Shown: in pieces, positions 22,526-34,490 of the stretch
How positions within the stretch are numbered: position 1 is the first letter of the stretch
How the letters are laid out: every line of letters begins with the position of its first letter
Origin: Rhinopithecus roxellana
Taxonomy: Eukaryota; Chordata; Mammalia; Primates; Cercopithecidae
DNA length: 64,000 nucleotides
Direction: 5' to 3'
Assembly (NCBI RefSeq): GCF_007565055.1
Contig: NC_044554.1
Location: forward strand, 20,686,921 to 20,750,920
Translations under genes and position numbers: made by a program
Notes under the pieces: model-generated
Seen by the model: only the letters and a program-made list of their open reading frames with translations
Database searches by the model: none
Told to the model about the DNA's origin: nothing

Positions 22526-25500
22526 ATGACAGGATCAAGTTCACACATGACAATATTAACCTTAAATGTAAATGGACTAAATGCTCCAATTAAAAGACAC
22601 AGACTGGCAAACTGGATAAAGAGTCAAGACCCATCAGTCTGCTGTATTCAGGAGACCCATCTCACATGCAGAGACATACATAGGCTCAAAATAAAGGGAT
22701 GGAGGAAGATCTACCAAGCAAATGGAGAACAAAAAAAAGCAGGGGTTGCAATCCTAGTCTCTGATAAAACAGACTTTAAACCATCAAAGATCAAAAGAGA
22801 CAAAGAAGGCCATTACATAATGGTAAAGGGATCAATTCAACAGGAAGAGCTAACCCTCCTAAATATATATGCACCCAATACAGGAGCACCCAGATTCATA
22901 AAGCAAGTCCTTAGAGACTTACAAAGAGACTTAGACTCCCATACAATAATCATGGGAGACTTCAACACTCCACTGTCAACATTAGACAGATCAATGAGAC
23001 AGAAAGTTAACAAGGATATCCAGGAATTGAACTCATCTCTGCACCAAGCGGACCTAATAGACATCTATAGAACTCTCCACCCCAAATCAACAGAATATAC
23101 ATTCTTCTCAGCACCACATCACACTTATTCCAAAATTGACCACATAATTGGAAGGAAAGCACTCCTCAGCAAATGTAAAAGAACAGAATTATAACAAACT
23201 GTCTCTCAGACCACAGTGCAATCAAACTAGAACTCAGGACTAAGAAACTCAATCAAAACTGCTCAACTACATGGAAACTGAACAACCTGCTCCTGAATGA
23301 CTACTGGGTACATAACGAAATGAAAGCAGAAATAAAGATGTTCTTTGAAACCAATGAGAACAAAGATACAACATACCAGAATCTCTGGGACACATTTAAA
23401 GCAGTGTGTAGAGGGAAATTTATAGCACTAAATGCCCACAAGAGAAAGCAGGAAAGATCTAAAATTGACACTCTAACATCACAATTAAAAGAACTAGAGA
23501 GGCAAGAGCAAACACATTCAAAAGCTAGCAGAAGGCAAGAAATAACTAAGATCAGAGCAGAACTGAAGTAGATAGAGACACAAAAAACCGCCAAAAAAAT
23601 CAGTGAATCCAGGAGTTGGTTTTTTGAAAAGATCAACAAAATTGACAGACCGCTAGCAAGACTAATAAAGAAGAAAAGAGAGAGGAATCAAATAGACGCA
23701 ATAAAAAATGATAAAGGGGATATCACCACCGACCCCACAGAAATACAAACAACCATCAGAGAATATTATAAACGCCTGTACGCAAATCAACTAGAAAATC
23801 TAGAAGAAATGGATAATTTCCTGGACACTTACACTCTCCCAAGAGTAAACCAGGAAGAAGCTGAATCCCTGAATAGACCAATAGCAGGCTCTGAAATTGA
23901 GGCAACAATTAATAGCCTACCCACCAAAAAAAGTCCAGGACCAGATGGATTCACAGCTGAATTCTACCAGAGGTACAAGGAGGAGCTGGTACCATTCCTT
24001 CTGAAACTCTTCCAATCAATAGAAAAAGAGGGAATCCTCCCTAACTCATTTTATGAGGCCAACATCATCCTGATACCAAAGCCTGGCAGAAACACAAGAA
24101 AAAAAGAGAATTTTAGACCAATATCCCTGATGAACAGCGATGCAAAAATCCTCAATAAAATACTGGCAAACCGGATTCAGCAGCACATCAAAAAGCTTAT
24201 CCACCATGATCAAGTGGGCTTCATCCCTGGGATGCAAGGCTGGTTCAACATTCGCAAATCAATAAACGTAATCCAGCATATAAACAGAACCAAAGACAAG
24301 AACCACATGATTATCTCAATAGATGCAGAAAAGGCTTTTGACAAAATTCAACAGCCCTTCATGCTAAATACGCTCAATAAATTCGGTATTGATGGAAAGT
24401 ACCTCAAAATAATAAGAGCTATTTATGACAAACCCACAGCCAATATCATACTGAATGGGTAAAAACTGGAAAAATTCCCTTTGAAAACTGGCACAAGACA
24501 GGGATACCCTCTCTCACCACTCCTATTCAACATAGTGTTGGAAGTTCTGGCTAGGGCAATCAGGCAAGAGAAAGAAATCAAGGGTATCCAGTTAGGAAAA
24601 GAAGAAGTCAAATTGTCCCTGTTTGCAGATGACATGATTGTATATTTAGAAAACCCCATTGTCTCAGCCCAAAATCTCCTTAAGCTGATAAGCAACTTCA
24701 GCAAAGTCTCAGGATACAAAATTAATGTGCAAAAATCACAAGCATTCTTATACACCAGTAACAGACAAGCAGAGAGCCAAATCAGGAATGAACTTCCATT
24801 CACAATTGCTTCAAAGAGAATAAAATACCTAGGAATCCAGCTTACAAGGGATGTAAAGGACCTCTTCAAGGAGAACTACAAACCACTGCTCAGTGAAATA
24901 AAAGAAGACACAAACAAATGGAAGAACATACCATGCTCATGGATAGGAAGAATCAATATCGTGAAAATGGCCATACTGCCCAAGGTTATTTATAGATTCA
25001 ATGCCATCCCCATCAAGCTACCAATGAGTTTCTTCACAGAATTGGAAAAAACTGCTTTAAAGTTCATATGGAACCAAAAAAGAGCCCGCATTGCCAAGAC
25101 AATCCTAAGTCAAAAGGACAAAGCTGGAGGCATCACGCTACCTGACTTCAAACTATACTACAAGGCTACAGTAACCAAAACAGCATGGTACTGGTACCAA
25201 AACAGAGATATAGACCAATGGAACAGAACAGAGTCCTCAGAAATAATACCACACATCTACAGCCATCTGATCTTTGACAAACCTGAGAGAAACAAGAAAT
25301 GGGGAAAGGAATCCCTATTTAATAAATGGTGCTGGGAAAATTGGCTAGCCATAAGTAGAAAGCTGAAACTGGATCCTTTCCTTACTCCTTATACGAAAAT
25401 TAATTCAAGATGGATTAGAGACTTAAATGTTAGACCTAATACCATAAAAACCCTAGAAGAAAATCTAGGTAGTACCATTCAGGACATAGGCATGGGCAAG

Positions 25501-26351
25501 GACTTCATGTCTAAAACACCAAAAGCAACGGCAGCAAAAGCCAAAATTGACAAATGGGATCTCATTAAACTAAAGAGCTTCTGCACAGCAAAAGAAACTA
25601 CCATCAGAGTGAACAGGCAACCTACAGAATGGGAGAAAATTTTTGCAACCTACTCATCTGGCAAAGGGCTAATATCCAGAATCTACAAAGAACTCAAACA
25701 AATATACAAGAAAAAAACAAACAACCCCATCAAAAAGTGGGCAAAGGATATGAACAGACATTTCTCAAAAGAAGACATTCATACAGCCAACAGACACATG
25801 AAAAAATGCTCATCATCACTCGCCATCAGAGAAATGCAAATCAAAACCACAATGAGATACCATCTCACACCAGTTAGAATGGCACTCATTAAGAAGTCAG
25901 GAAGCAACAGGTGTTGGAGAGGATGTGGAGAAATAGGAACACTTTTACACTGTTGGTGGGATTGTAAATAGTTCAACCATTATGGAAAACAGTATGGCAA
26001 TTCCTCAAGGATCTAGAACTAGATGTACCATATGACCCAGCCATCCCACTGCTGGGTATATACCCAAAGGATTATAAATTATTCTACTACAAAGACACAT
26101 GCACACGTATGTTTATTGCGGCACTATTCACAATAGCAAAGACTTGGAATCAACCCAAATGTCCATCTGTGACAGACTGGATTAAGAAAATGTGGCACAT
26201 ATACACCATGGAATACTATGCAGCCATAAAAAAGGATGAGTTTGCGTCCTTTGTAGGGACATGGATGCAGCTGGAAACCATCATTCTTAGCAAACTATCA
26301 CAAGAAGAGAAAACCAAACACCGCATGTTCTCACTCATAGGTGGGAACTGA
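22526..26351 (+). pseudogene. LINE-1 ORF2 (endonuclease and reverse transcriptase), frameshifted and with stops
   Basis: ORF2p nicks target DNA and reverse-transcribes LINE-1 RNA. From ATG 22,526 the apurinic-endonuclease-like domain keeps N14, E43, Y115, D145, N147 and D205. One A is missing near 23,186, shifting the frame before the D229/H230 pair, which is still encoded in the new frame. In that frame TAG at 23,569-23,571 (near codon 349) and TAA at 24,460-24,462 (near codon 646, where CAA is usual) interrupt it. The RT motif FADD is intact at 24,622-24,633 (D702, D703). The Cys-rich motif (CWRGCGEIGTLLHCWWDC) is intact just before a second one-base deletion near 25,966, after which the last ~128 codons lie in the third frame to the stop at 26,349-26,351. 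Total length is two bases short of the usual 3,828. Confidence 0.95.
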
Positions 26352-26580
26352 ACAATGAGATCACTTGGACCTGGGAAGGGGAACATCACACACTGGGGCC
26401 TATCATGGGGAGGGGGGAGGAGGGAGGGATTGCATTGGGGAGTTATACATGATATAAATGATGAATTGATGGGTGCTGACGAGTTGATGGGTGCAGCACA
26501 CCAAGATGGCATAAGTATACATATGTAACAAACCTGCACGTTATGCACATGTACCCTAGAACTTAAAGTATAATAAAAAC
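26352..26580 (+). promoter_or_regulatory. LINE-1 3' UTR with G-rich tract and polyadenylation signal
   Basis: Carries the conserved LINE-1 polypurine/G-rich tract at about 26,406-26,430 (runs of 4, 6, 2, 3 and 3 G), a potential G-quadruplex as in primate L1PA 3' UTRs. Next come 'catatgtaacaaacctgcacg', 'gcacatgtaccctagaacttaaagtataataaa', with AATAAA just before the A-rich tail. A short internal repeat of 'gttgatgggtgc' lies near 26,465-26,495. Confidence 0.85.
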
Positions 26581-26651
26581 AAACAAACAAAAAAAAACAA
26601 AAACAAAAAACAAAAAAAAAGAAGAAGAAGAAAAGAATTTCGCTACCGGGC

Positions 26652-26944
26652 GCAATTCCTGCTGCATGTTTTGAATTACTGATTTATAGCCTCATAAATA
26701 TTTTGCATGAAGCCTATCTGAATAAAACAACACACAGCTGCGTACATATTTAACTTCCTTTGTCTGCTTTTTATTTGTTTGATAAAGCCTCTGGTAAGTA
26801 ATCTGGTAATTAATACAATTTATTAACTTTTTAGAAGTGTGGTTCTCTATATAACCCACACAACATGACCCAACAATTTTGATAAATAGCAATGCTTTGC
26901 TTTGGACCCTGATGACCGTAAAAGTATAGTTCTTTATCTCCACC
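26652..26944. other. Unassigned sequence right of the LINE-1
   Basis: Continuation of the pre-insertion locus. No recognised element. A minus-strand frame of 102 codons (26,692-27,000) has no recognisable domain. Confidence 0.4.
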
Positions 26945-27365
26945 CCCTCTAAATGTAGCAGCTTAGAACAAGCATTTGTCTCAAAGTGTCTGTGGGTCAA
27001 AAATCTGGGAGCAGTTTGGCTGGCTAGTTTCAGCTCAAGGTATCTCAGGAGGTGGCAGGCAAGCTATTAGCTGCAGCTGCGGTCATCTCAAGGCTCAATT
27101 GGGTCTGAAGACACTGCTTCTAAGCTGGTTCACCTGGTTGTTGAACAACCTCATAGCCTCCTGGCTGTTGGCTAGAGGCTTCCATTTCTCCCCACATCCC
27201 TGCCTGAATGTCTTCTCACGGGGGTGGCTGGCTTTCCCCTGAGTAGAGGGATCCGAAGGAGATGGCAGACTCAAGATGGAAGCTGCAGTCTTGTTATAAT
27301 CTGATCTCAGCAGTGATATACCCCATCACTCTGTCATAAGCTGTTAGAATCAAGTCACTAGGTTC
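26945..27365 (+). repeat. Ancient interspersed repeat, family not named with confidence
   Basis: The succession 'gtagcagcttagaacaagcatttgtctca', 'gtgtctgtgggtcaaaaatctgggagcag', 'tcagctcaaggtatctcaggaggtggcaggcaag', 'gctgcagctgcggtcatctcaaggctcaattgggtctg', 'cctggctgttggctagaggc', 'tggcagactcaagatggaagctgcagt', 'gttagaatcaagtcactaggtt' recurs in many places in mammalian genomes. I recognise the pattern but will not assign DNA transposon or LTR class without a library search. An 88-codon frame here is not a gene. Confidence 0.5.
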
Positions 27366-27369
27366 ATCT

Positions 27370-30195
27370 CCAATTCAAGGTTAAGGGAATGTCAAATAAT
27401 TTTTGCATACATTTTTGAAACACCTTCCTTGGGAAACAGAACCATTGAATTGTCCATGTGTTCTTTAATATGTCATAATTTATAACTTCAAATAAGTAAC
27501 TATAGATAAAAATGAATCTATAATAAAACAACATAAAGAGCGCTGCTCCATCTGTACATTGCAATATTGTTGGTTAATTAGTAATGTAAATAATCCAGCA
27601 TTGATAAATAGCTTTTCATTACGTATAAATAACACCCTTTGATTTAGGCAGTTTCCTTCACATTGACAGTTTTATATTTTCCCAACAATCAAAATAGCTA
27701 TATGAAGAATGTTTGATATCCATGTACTTTTTAGGGAAACTGAAACCTCTAACCAAAACCTTCACATTTTTCAGAATTCTGCAGGTGTTACTTCATCTTT
27801 CACATTTTTATTAACTTGAAAACATATATACAGTATTTCATATATTTGGAGAGCAATGAATAATTGAACATTACTTCATGGACATAAAACAATTGAAAGA
27901 GTTCAAAATCAAAATAAATCTTAATAAATTTATAATACTTAAATTATATTTTCAGAAAAATAAATATTTGCATTTTTATTTAAAATTCATATAATTTATT
28001 TCCATCCACAGCCATCACATTGGATGCTTCCCACACATATCATGAATTAGGCAAAACTTAAAATTAAATTAACGCATATTTATCTGAGGACATTTTTATG
28101 TGATAATTTACGCAAGTGTTCCTACACTTTTTCCTTCTTTGTGGTATTTAGCCTATTGCAGAGGTAAAGTTATGCATTTTACTGAACTCCCTGTATCTCT
28201 ACTCTTTCCTTTCCAGCTTAGGAAAGTATGTCATGATGTTGCTGTTTTTTTAACTATACATACCTTTCATCCCTGTATGTATTCCTTTTTTATAATAGTA
28301 GCTTTATACAAAATCCACAGAGAATATTGACAGGAGCCACACGAGCAACTGAAATACGAAACTCTCAGAGCAGGATGTCTCAATGGGTTTGATTAAGAAC
28401 ATTGTACTAGGAAATCTAATGACATAATATATCAGGAAAACCAGGAGGAAGACAGGGAGCTTAAAGTAGTGTTTCAGAAGGATCTATAGGACTGAGAAAT
28501 GGGCTTGAAACAAGGAAAGATGGTAATCCTATTCCTCAGTTAAAGTAAAAGGAAAGCTGTTGAGTTACTCAGGTTGGAAGTTAAACTAGAGGAAACCCAG
28601 AAGGGGATTACTGGATCTTCAGTAAAATGCCCGTTCAAAACAACAAAACAGAAATGTACTCATTGGCTTGATCAGGTGCTAGAGCAACTGACTCAACACA
28701 GGGTTGACTGAGCACTGAATTACGGTATATATATATATGATATTTATATTGTATATTTAAGTATAGAAGGCAGAATGTATATACTATACTGAGAGTAGGA
28801 AAAACTAGTTTAACTTTTAGATAGGCTATCAGTTTTATATGGTACAACCAAAGCATGCAAATAGCCATAATATTTTGGTAGCATCTAGGGACTTTCCTAC
28901 ATGCTTGTCTGACCCATGTCAGAGGCTGTGAATGTCACCTCTTGCTACACTCAGAGCTCTATCACATCTATTTGCACTTAGCACCCAGTGTCTACAAGTT
29001 TTTCTATCTATCCTCTGGAATGTTAAGGAAATTAACAGAGAAAATATTTGCATATCACACTCCCTTTCTAGTAGGATATGAAATTGCTTTTTGTCTGCAC
29101 AGCTGTGTTAACAGCGGCAGCCTCTTGCATATTTCTCATTGAATTCCAGCCTCAATGGTACCTTTTTCCCAAGTCACTTGGGTATTTTTGATTTTTAAAA
29201 TACTTACCCAGATGGTGTGCTGGATCCAGCTCTTATTGGTTTGTGAGAACTGATTGTTCAGTTTTCAGGAAATTTATAAAACTGGGGTTAAATTGTTGGT
29301 AGCTAGAAATGGGCCTGGTGGAATATTAATCTCTATCACCACCCTGAGTCCCCACCCAGGCCTTTGGATCTCAGGAGGAGGCTCCCCTCTAATAGCCAGT
29401 CTGCTTTATCAGCTGATTTCTGCCAAAAGCTTATTTTTGGGAACCTGGCTTGCAGACCTGCCTTCCTAACCTTTTGGGAAGAATGGTTTTGTTGAACCCT
29501 TACTCTTCTTGAAATTACCATATTCTCTGCCTAAACTTTTACAGTTCTCTCCCTTGTACCTCACACATGTCTACAGTTAGGATAGATTCCTTGAGCCCTT
29601 CTTTAATTCTGGTTTGTGATTATTAACTTTCTTGAGTTACCACTTTTGCTTCCCTCTTTTCTATCTTCTTACACTTTCTAGCTCTTTCAACCCCTATCTC
29701 ACCAAAATTTCAGATGAGAGCTGAGCACCAGGCAATGCTCCCGAGAGCCAGTGCTGATGAAGATAAAACCTTTGTAGTTAGGTAGATGTGTGAGAATTTG
29801 ATTCCTTCTTTGATGCTTTACTGGGTCTCTTTTCTACCATACGTTTAGAAAACCCATTTTTGTAACCTGTAGAGACTGAGACAATAGGGCTTATTGTGCA
29901 CACAGAATTCCAGTCTGTACCAGATCAAAATCATATGGATCATTAATGGGGAACATGGAAAAAAGTTTCCTTGACACTGTAACAAAACACCTATTTGAAA
30001 AGTCAGAATCAATCTGTCAGCATGGCTACATGATGTCACACAAATTGACTTCGTTTTGAAAAGTGAATCAGCCATTTGTTCTGAATTTAGATAGGTAGGG
30101 TGGTGATTGCCAATTGAATTTTTAGTTGAAATCACTGAATGCCTTACACATATTAGCCTATAAAATATTTATCTAGCAAAATTTAGTAAGTCACC
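27370..30195. other. 2.8 kb unassigned intergenic sequence
   Basis: No confidently recognised repeat or gene. A (TA)n patch lies near 28,727-28,740. A GC-richer interval at 29,290-29,780 has short open frames on both strands but no domain or splice-bounded exon that I can support. Confidence 0.45.
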
Positions 30196-30199
30196 TATA

Positions 30200-30935
30200 A
30201 GCACATTTATTTTTTCAACATAGTTTATTGATCTAATTTCATAGTCTAATTATAAATATTATACAACTACTCAAGTAATATAGAAGTGTAAAAATATACT
30301 AAAGTTCTATTGAACTCTACTTGATCATAATTCTGTACTTTTTCCCAAAGAAATTTATTGTCAACAATTTAATATAAATTCTGTTACTAAAATGCCTTTT
30401 CATATTTATAAATTCTATTATAACATATTACTTTATAACCATTTTATTTAAAAATGTATCTTTTTGTCTTTTTATTTCACTACATTACATACATACATTA
30501 CATTCACCTCATTCTATTTCTTCTTTATTGGATGCATAGTGTTATGTTTTAAAATGTGGTATACCACAACTTATTTAATAATTTGTTTTTCAATGGGTAC
30601 TTTAATTTTAATTTTTACCATTACAAAAAATGAAAAGTTGAAAACCTGGAACATAAATATGTAGCTGTATACTTTTGTAAAGTAAATTTCCAGGAATGAG
30701 ATTGCTAAGTCAAAATAAATATTCATACTAAATTGTGTAAGATACTTCCAAATTTTTCAACAAAATGTATATAATACACATTTATCTTCCTGTAAAGAGC
30801 ACCTTGAAAAATCTACACTTTACCATTTTAAAGTTGTCAATCTCACTTTTTAAATATTTTTACTCAATAGGTGATATGATGATGTAAAATTATTGTTGAT
30901 TTTTCTTCTCTTCACTGTTTAATAAAAATTTTATC
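30200..30935 (-). repeat. L1M (L1ME-like) LINE-1 3' end, antisense
   Basis: Antisense LINE-1 theme: 'aaaatgtggtataccacaacttatttaata', 'tgtagctgtatacttttgtaaagtaaatttccaggaatgagattgctaagtcaa', 'caatctcactttttaaatatttttactcaataggtgatatgatg', corresponding to the 'aattcctagaagtggaattgctgggtcaa...cccaccag...tctgataggtg' block of L1ME/L1MC. Strongly diverged. Confidence 0.6.
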
Positions 30936-31600
30936 CTAAAGTATCACATGTGAAAGGATGGAATAGTTCAGTATTTAGTTGACCACTGGACCCATAGGAA
31001 GAAATGGGGATCATCTCGTTAAAAATAAGTGCTGCCTGTGAGGGACACATGTAAAAGAACAATGACATAAATATTTAACTCAGGAGTAGGTAATCCTTGG
31101 GGCACAAGGTATGATTTTCCAAAGAGGTGGCATGTATATCATTAAAATTTTCAGAATAAATAAAAAGTGAGATGAGGATAGCAATCAACCTAGAAAGCAA
31201 TATTTTGGAAAATCCTCAACATGAGGAAGAATGCCTTAATGTGTGAAAAAATTATTGTCATTGAGCTATAAGGAATTCCCAAAGATCTTTCTTCCTCCAC
31301 AAATGAGATATAAAAGTCATATTGTTAAATAAGTACCAGGGTGGATTAATGGATTTAATGAAGGGGTGAAAAATGGGCAGGCAGGAAAAATACAAAAAGA
31401 TCCAGAGATAGAAACTAATATACGCATTCTTAAAAATAGGATTGCTTGTAATTATAAATTTGGTGATTAGACTTGATATGTAATAGGAAGTTCTCATTAG
31501 TAGCTTCCTTTTCTTCTTTAAGAGTAAATGAAAGTTGTAATTATATGTTACCTTTACTGACCATTTGGGCTTACTCTCTTTTTTAAGGTTCCACATAAAA
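30936..31600. other. Unassigned sequence
   Basis: No recognised element. A 116-codon minus-strand frame (31,258-31,608) lacks any recognisable domain and is lysine/isoleucine/tyrosine-rich, as expected of AT-rich non-coding DNA. Confidence 0.4.
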
Positions 31601-31639
31601 ATCAACAATGTTTAGAAATACCCTTATCTCTTGCCGCTT

Positions 31640-31794
31640 CTTCTCATCTCCAGGAGGCAGTCTTCCTTGGCCTCCCAATCTAGCTTCAGATGCACCTTTA
31701 CTAAGTTCCCATGGAATTATAACATTTAGCATGCTTCATTATAAGTCTAGATTTTTTACTGTATTTTGTCATCTATTCTTACTCTTATTTTTAG
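31640..31794 (+). repeat. L2 LINE 3' relic, sense (weak)
   Basis: The order 'catctccaggaggcagtcttccttggcctcccaatctag...', then an AT-rich 'tattttgtcatctattcttac' resembles the L2 3' region ('ctcagagaggccttccctgaccaccc...tatttt...'). Weak, class only. Confidence 0.4.
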
Positions 31795-34490
31795 CATTTT
31801 AAAATTAAGATATATTTCACAAAACACCAAATTTACTCTTGTAAAAAATTAGGTTTTTAGTACATATGCTATGTTGCACAAGCACTATCTGATTCCAGAA
31901 AATTTTCATCACCCCATGGCTATTAGCAGTTAGTTCCAGTTCCCTCCTGGCTCCTGATCCTCTGGCAATTACTAGTCTATTTTCTGTATATATAGATTTA
32001 CCTACTCTGGACATTTTATACAATTGGAATCATACAGAATACAGTGTTTTGTGTCTGGTTTCTTTCACTTAGCATAATATTTCCAAGATTTACTAATGTT
32101 ATAGCGTGTAACAGTACTTTATTCTTTGATTTGGCTGAATAACATTCGATTGCATGGATCTACCATTTTTTAAAATACATTACATTCATTAGCTGATAGA
32201 AATCTGTTTATTTTTTCCACTGTTTGGCTTTTCGAATTATGCTGCTATGAGCATGCATGTACAAGTTTTTGTATGAACATATGTTTTTAATTCTCTAAGT
32301 AAATACCAAAACTTAGAATTGCTGGGTCAAATAGGAATTCTATGTTTAATACTTTGAGGAACCATCAAACTGTTTTTTTACAGTGGCTGCACCATTTTTC
32401 ATTCCTGCCAGCAATATACAAGGGTTCCAATTTCACTATGTTCTCAACAAAACTTACTTTCCTTTTATTGTTTTTAGTGTAACCATTCTAGTAGGTGTAA
32501 TGTGTCTCACTGTGATTTTGATTTCCCTAATGTTCAATATCGAATATCTTTTCATGTGCTTATTGGCCATTTGAATACCTTCTTTGAGAAATGTGTATTC
32601 AAATCTTTTGCCCATTAAAAAAATTGTATTTGATTTTTATTTTTTAGTTGTAAGAGCTATTTTTTTCTGCATACTAAGCCCTTGTCAGATATGTTTGCAA
32701 CTATTTTCTCTTATTAGGGTTTCTTTTCACCCTCTTGATAGCATCCTTTGATATATAAAATATTTCCATTTCTCTGAAGTCTTTGATTGCTTATGCTTTG
32801 GTATATATCTAAAAAATTGTTGCTTAATCCAACATCTCACAAATTTCCACCTAGATTTTCCTCTAAGAGTGTTATAGTTTTAGCTCTTATGTTTATGTAT
32901 TTTATCATTTTGAGTTAATTTTGTTATGGTGTGAGGTTGGAGTCTAAATTCATCATTGCAGGTGATATCCATTTGTTAAAAGACTATTATTTTCCCGTTA
33001 AGTGGTTGTGGCTCCCCTATCAAAAATGAACTGACCATAAATTTGTATATTTGTTTCTGGACTTTCAATTCTATCCCATTGGTGTATGTATCTATCCTTA
33101 CACCAGTGTGTTGATTACTGTAGCTATGTCTTATGTTTAGCAATTAGGAAATGTGAGTTTAAATTTGTTCCTTTTTCAATATTTTTTTGTTCTTCTGTGA
33201 CCCTTGAAATTTTATATGACTTTTAGGATTAGCTTCTACATTTCTGAAAAAAAATAGTTGTTTTTTTTAACAGGGATTTTTTGAATCTATATAGATTCAA
33301 AAATCTACATAGATTCCAAAAATGGCAATAAGGAATATTGCCATTTTAAGATCCAAGTGCAGGAACACGGGATGTTTTTCCATTTATTTAGATCTTGCTT
33401 CATTCCTTTCAACAGTACTTTATAGTTTGTAGTGTACACGTACTTCTTTGGTTGAATTTACTCCTAAGTATTTTATTCAGATGACTGCTGCTTTAAATGG
33501 TATTATTTTGTAAAATTTTATCTTTGGATTGTTTGTTGCTAGTGTATAAAATGCAACTTTTAAAATACTAATCTTGCATTCTGAACTCACTTATTAGCTC
33601 TGTTTGTGTGTGTATGTATTCTTTAAAGTTTGGTGTATATAACACTATGTGATCTGTAAATAGAGATACTTATACTTCTTTCTCTCTGGATGACTTCTAT
33701 TTCTATTTCTTTTTCTTCCCTAATAGCCTTAGCTAGAAAATCCAGTACTATGTTTTCACAGAAGTAGTGAAAGTGAACATCCTTGTCTTGTTCCTAATCT
33801 TTAGGCAAGAACTTTCAGTTTTTCACCATTAAGTATGACATTAGCTGTGAGTACTTAATAAGTGCCACTTACCTTTTGAGAAAGTTCCATTCTATTCATA
33901 ATTTTTGAGTGTTTTAAGTGTAAAATGATGTTTGATTTTATCAAATGCTTTTTTATATCTATTGAACTGACCATGTGAGTTTTACGCCTTTGTTCTATTT
34001 ATATTGTGTATTATACTGATTAATTTTCATATGTTGAACAAACCTTGCATTCTTAGGATAAATCCTACTTAGCTATAATGTACAATACTCTTGGCATGCT
34101 ACTGGAGTGAGTTTGACTGTATTTTACTGAGGATTTTGCATTCATATTTATAAGTGATAATGGCTTGTAATTTTCTTGGGATGTATTTGACTGGTATCAG
34201 GTTAATAGTGGTAAAAGTGGTGTCTCAGAATGAATTAGAAAGTGTTTCCTCCTCTTTTTTGGGATGAGATTGAGAAGAAGTGGTATTAATTACTTAACTA
34301 TTTGGAAAAATTCACCAGTGAAGCCATGTAGTCCTAAATTATTCTTTATTTAAAGTTTTTGATTACCAACTCAATTTCTTTATTTCTTATGGATCTATTT
34401 AGATTTTCTATTTTGTTTTGAGTCAATTTTAGTATTATGTGTGTTTATAGGAATTTGTCCATTTCCTCTGCGTTATTTAAATCTTTAGCT
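31795..34490 (-). repeat. L1M LINE-1, antisense: 3' UTR and most of ORF2
   Basis: A long antisense L1M. From left: 3' UTR ('aaattaggtttttagtacatatgc...gcacaagcactatctgattccagaaaattttcatcacccca'), ORF2 end ('tctggacattttatacaattggaatcatacag', 'cttagcataatat', 'gaattgctgggtcaaatagg', 'tggctgcaccatttttcattcctgccagcaa', 'cttttcatgtgcttattggccattt'), then the RT region ('catccttgtcttgttcctaatctttaggcaagaactttcag', 'tatgttgaacaaaccttgcattcttaggataaatcc', 'ttcaccagtgaagccatgtagtcc'). Stops and indels throughout. At about 34,490 it jumps directly to what looks like its own 5' UTR. Confidence 0.93.

Larger units (their letters stand above)
20411..26633 (+). mobile_element. Full-length LINE-1 (young Old World monkey L1PA lineage), coding-defective
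   Basis: All canonical parts are present in order: 5' UTR of about 1 kb, ORF1 (338-codon frame), a 63-base inter-ORF spacer, ORF2 (1,275-codon frame less two bases), 3' UTR with a G-rich tract, an AATAAA signal near 26,571 and a long A-rich tail with C and G interruptions. The element is inserted in the A-tail of an AluS, so its own target-site duplication would be poly(A) and cannot be read. Lesions seen: stops at ORF1 codons 98 and 110; in ORF2 a one-base deletion near codon 221, stops near codons 349 and 646, and a one-base deletion near codon 1,147. It therefore cannot make full-length ORF1p or ORF2p. Low overall divergence suggests a lineage-specific insertion; presence or absence in apes is not testable here. 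Confidence 0.95.

Noticed and set aside
20411..26633. Active, retrotransposition-competent LINE-1
   Set aside because: Two stops in ORF1 and two stops plus two one-base deletions in ORF2 as read.
30464..31608. Open frames of 66 and 116 codons as genes
   Set aside because: AT-driven residue composition, L1M background in part, no domain.
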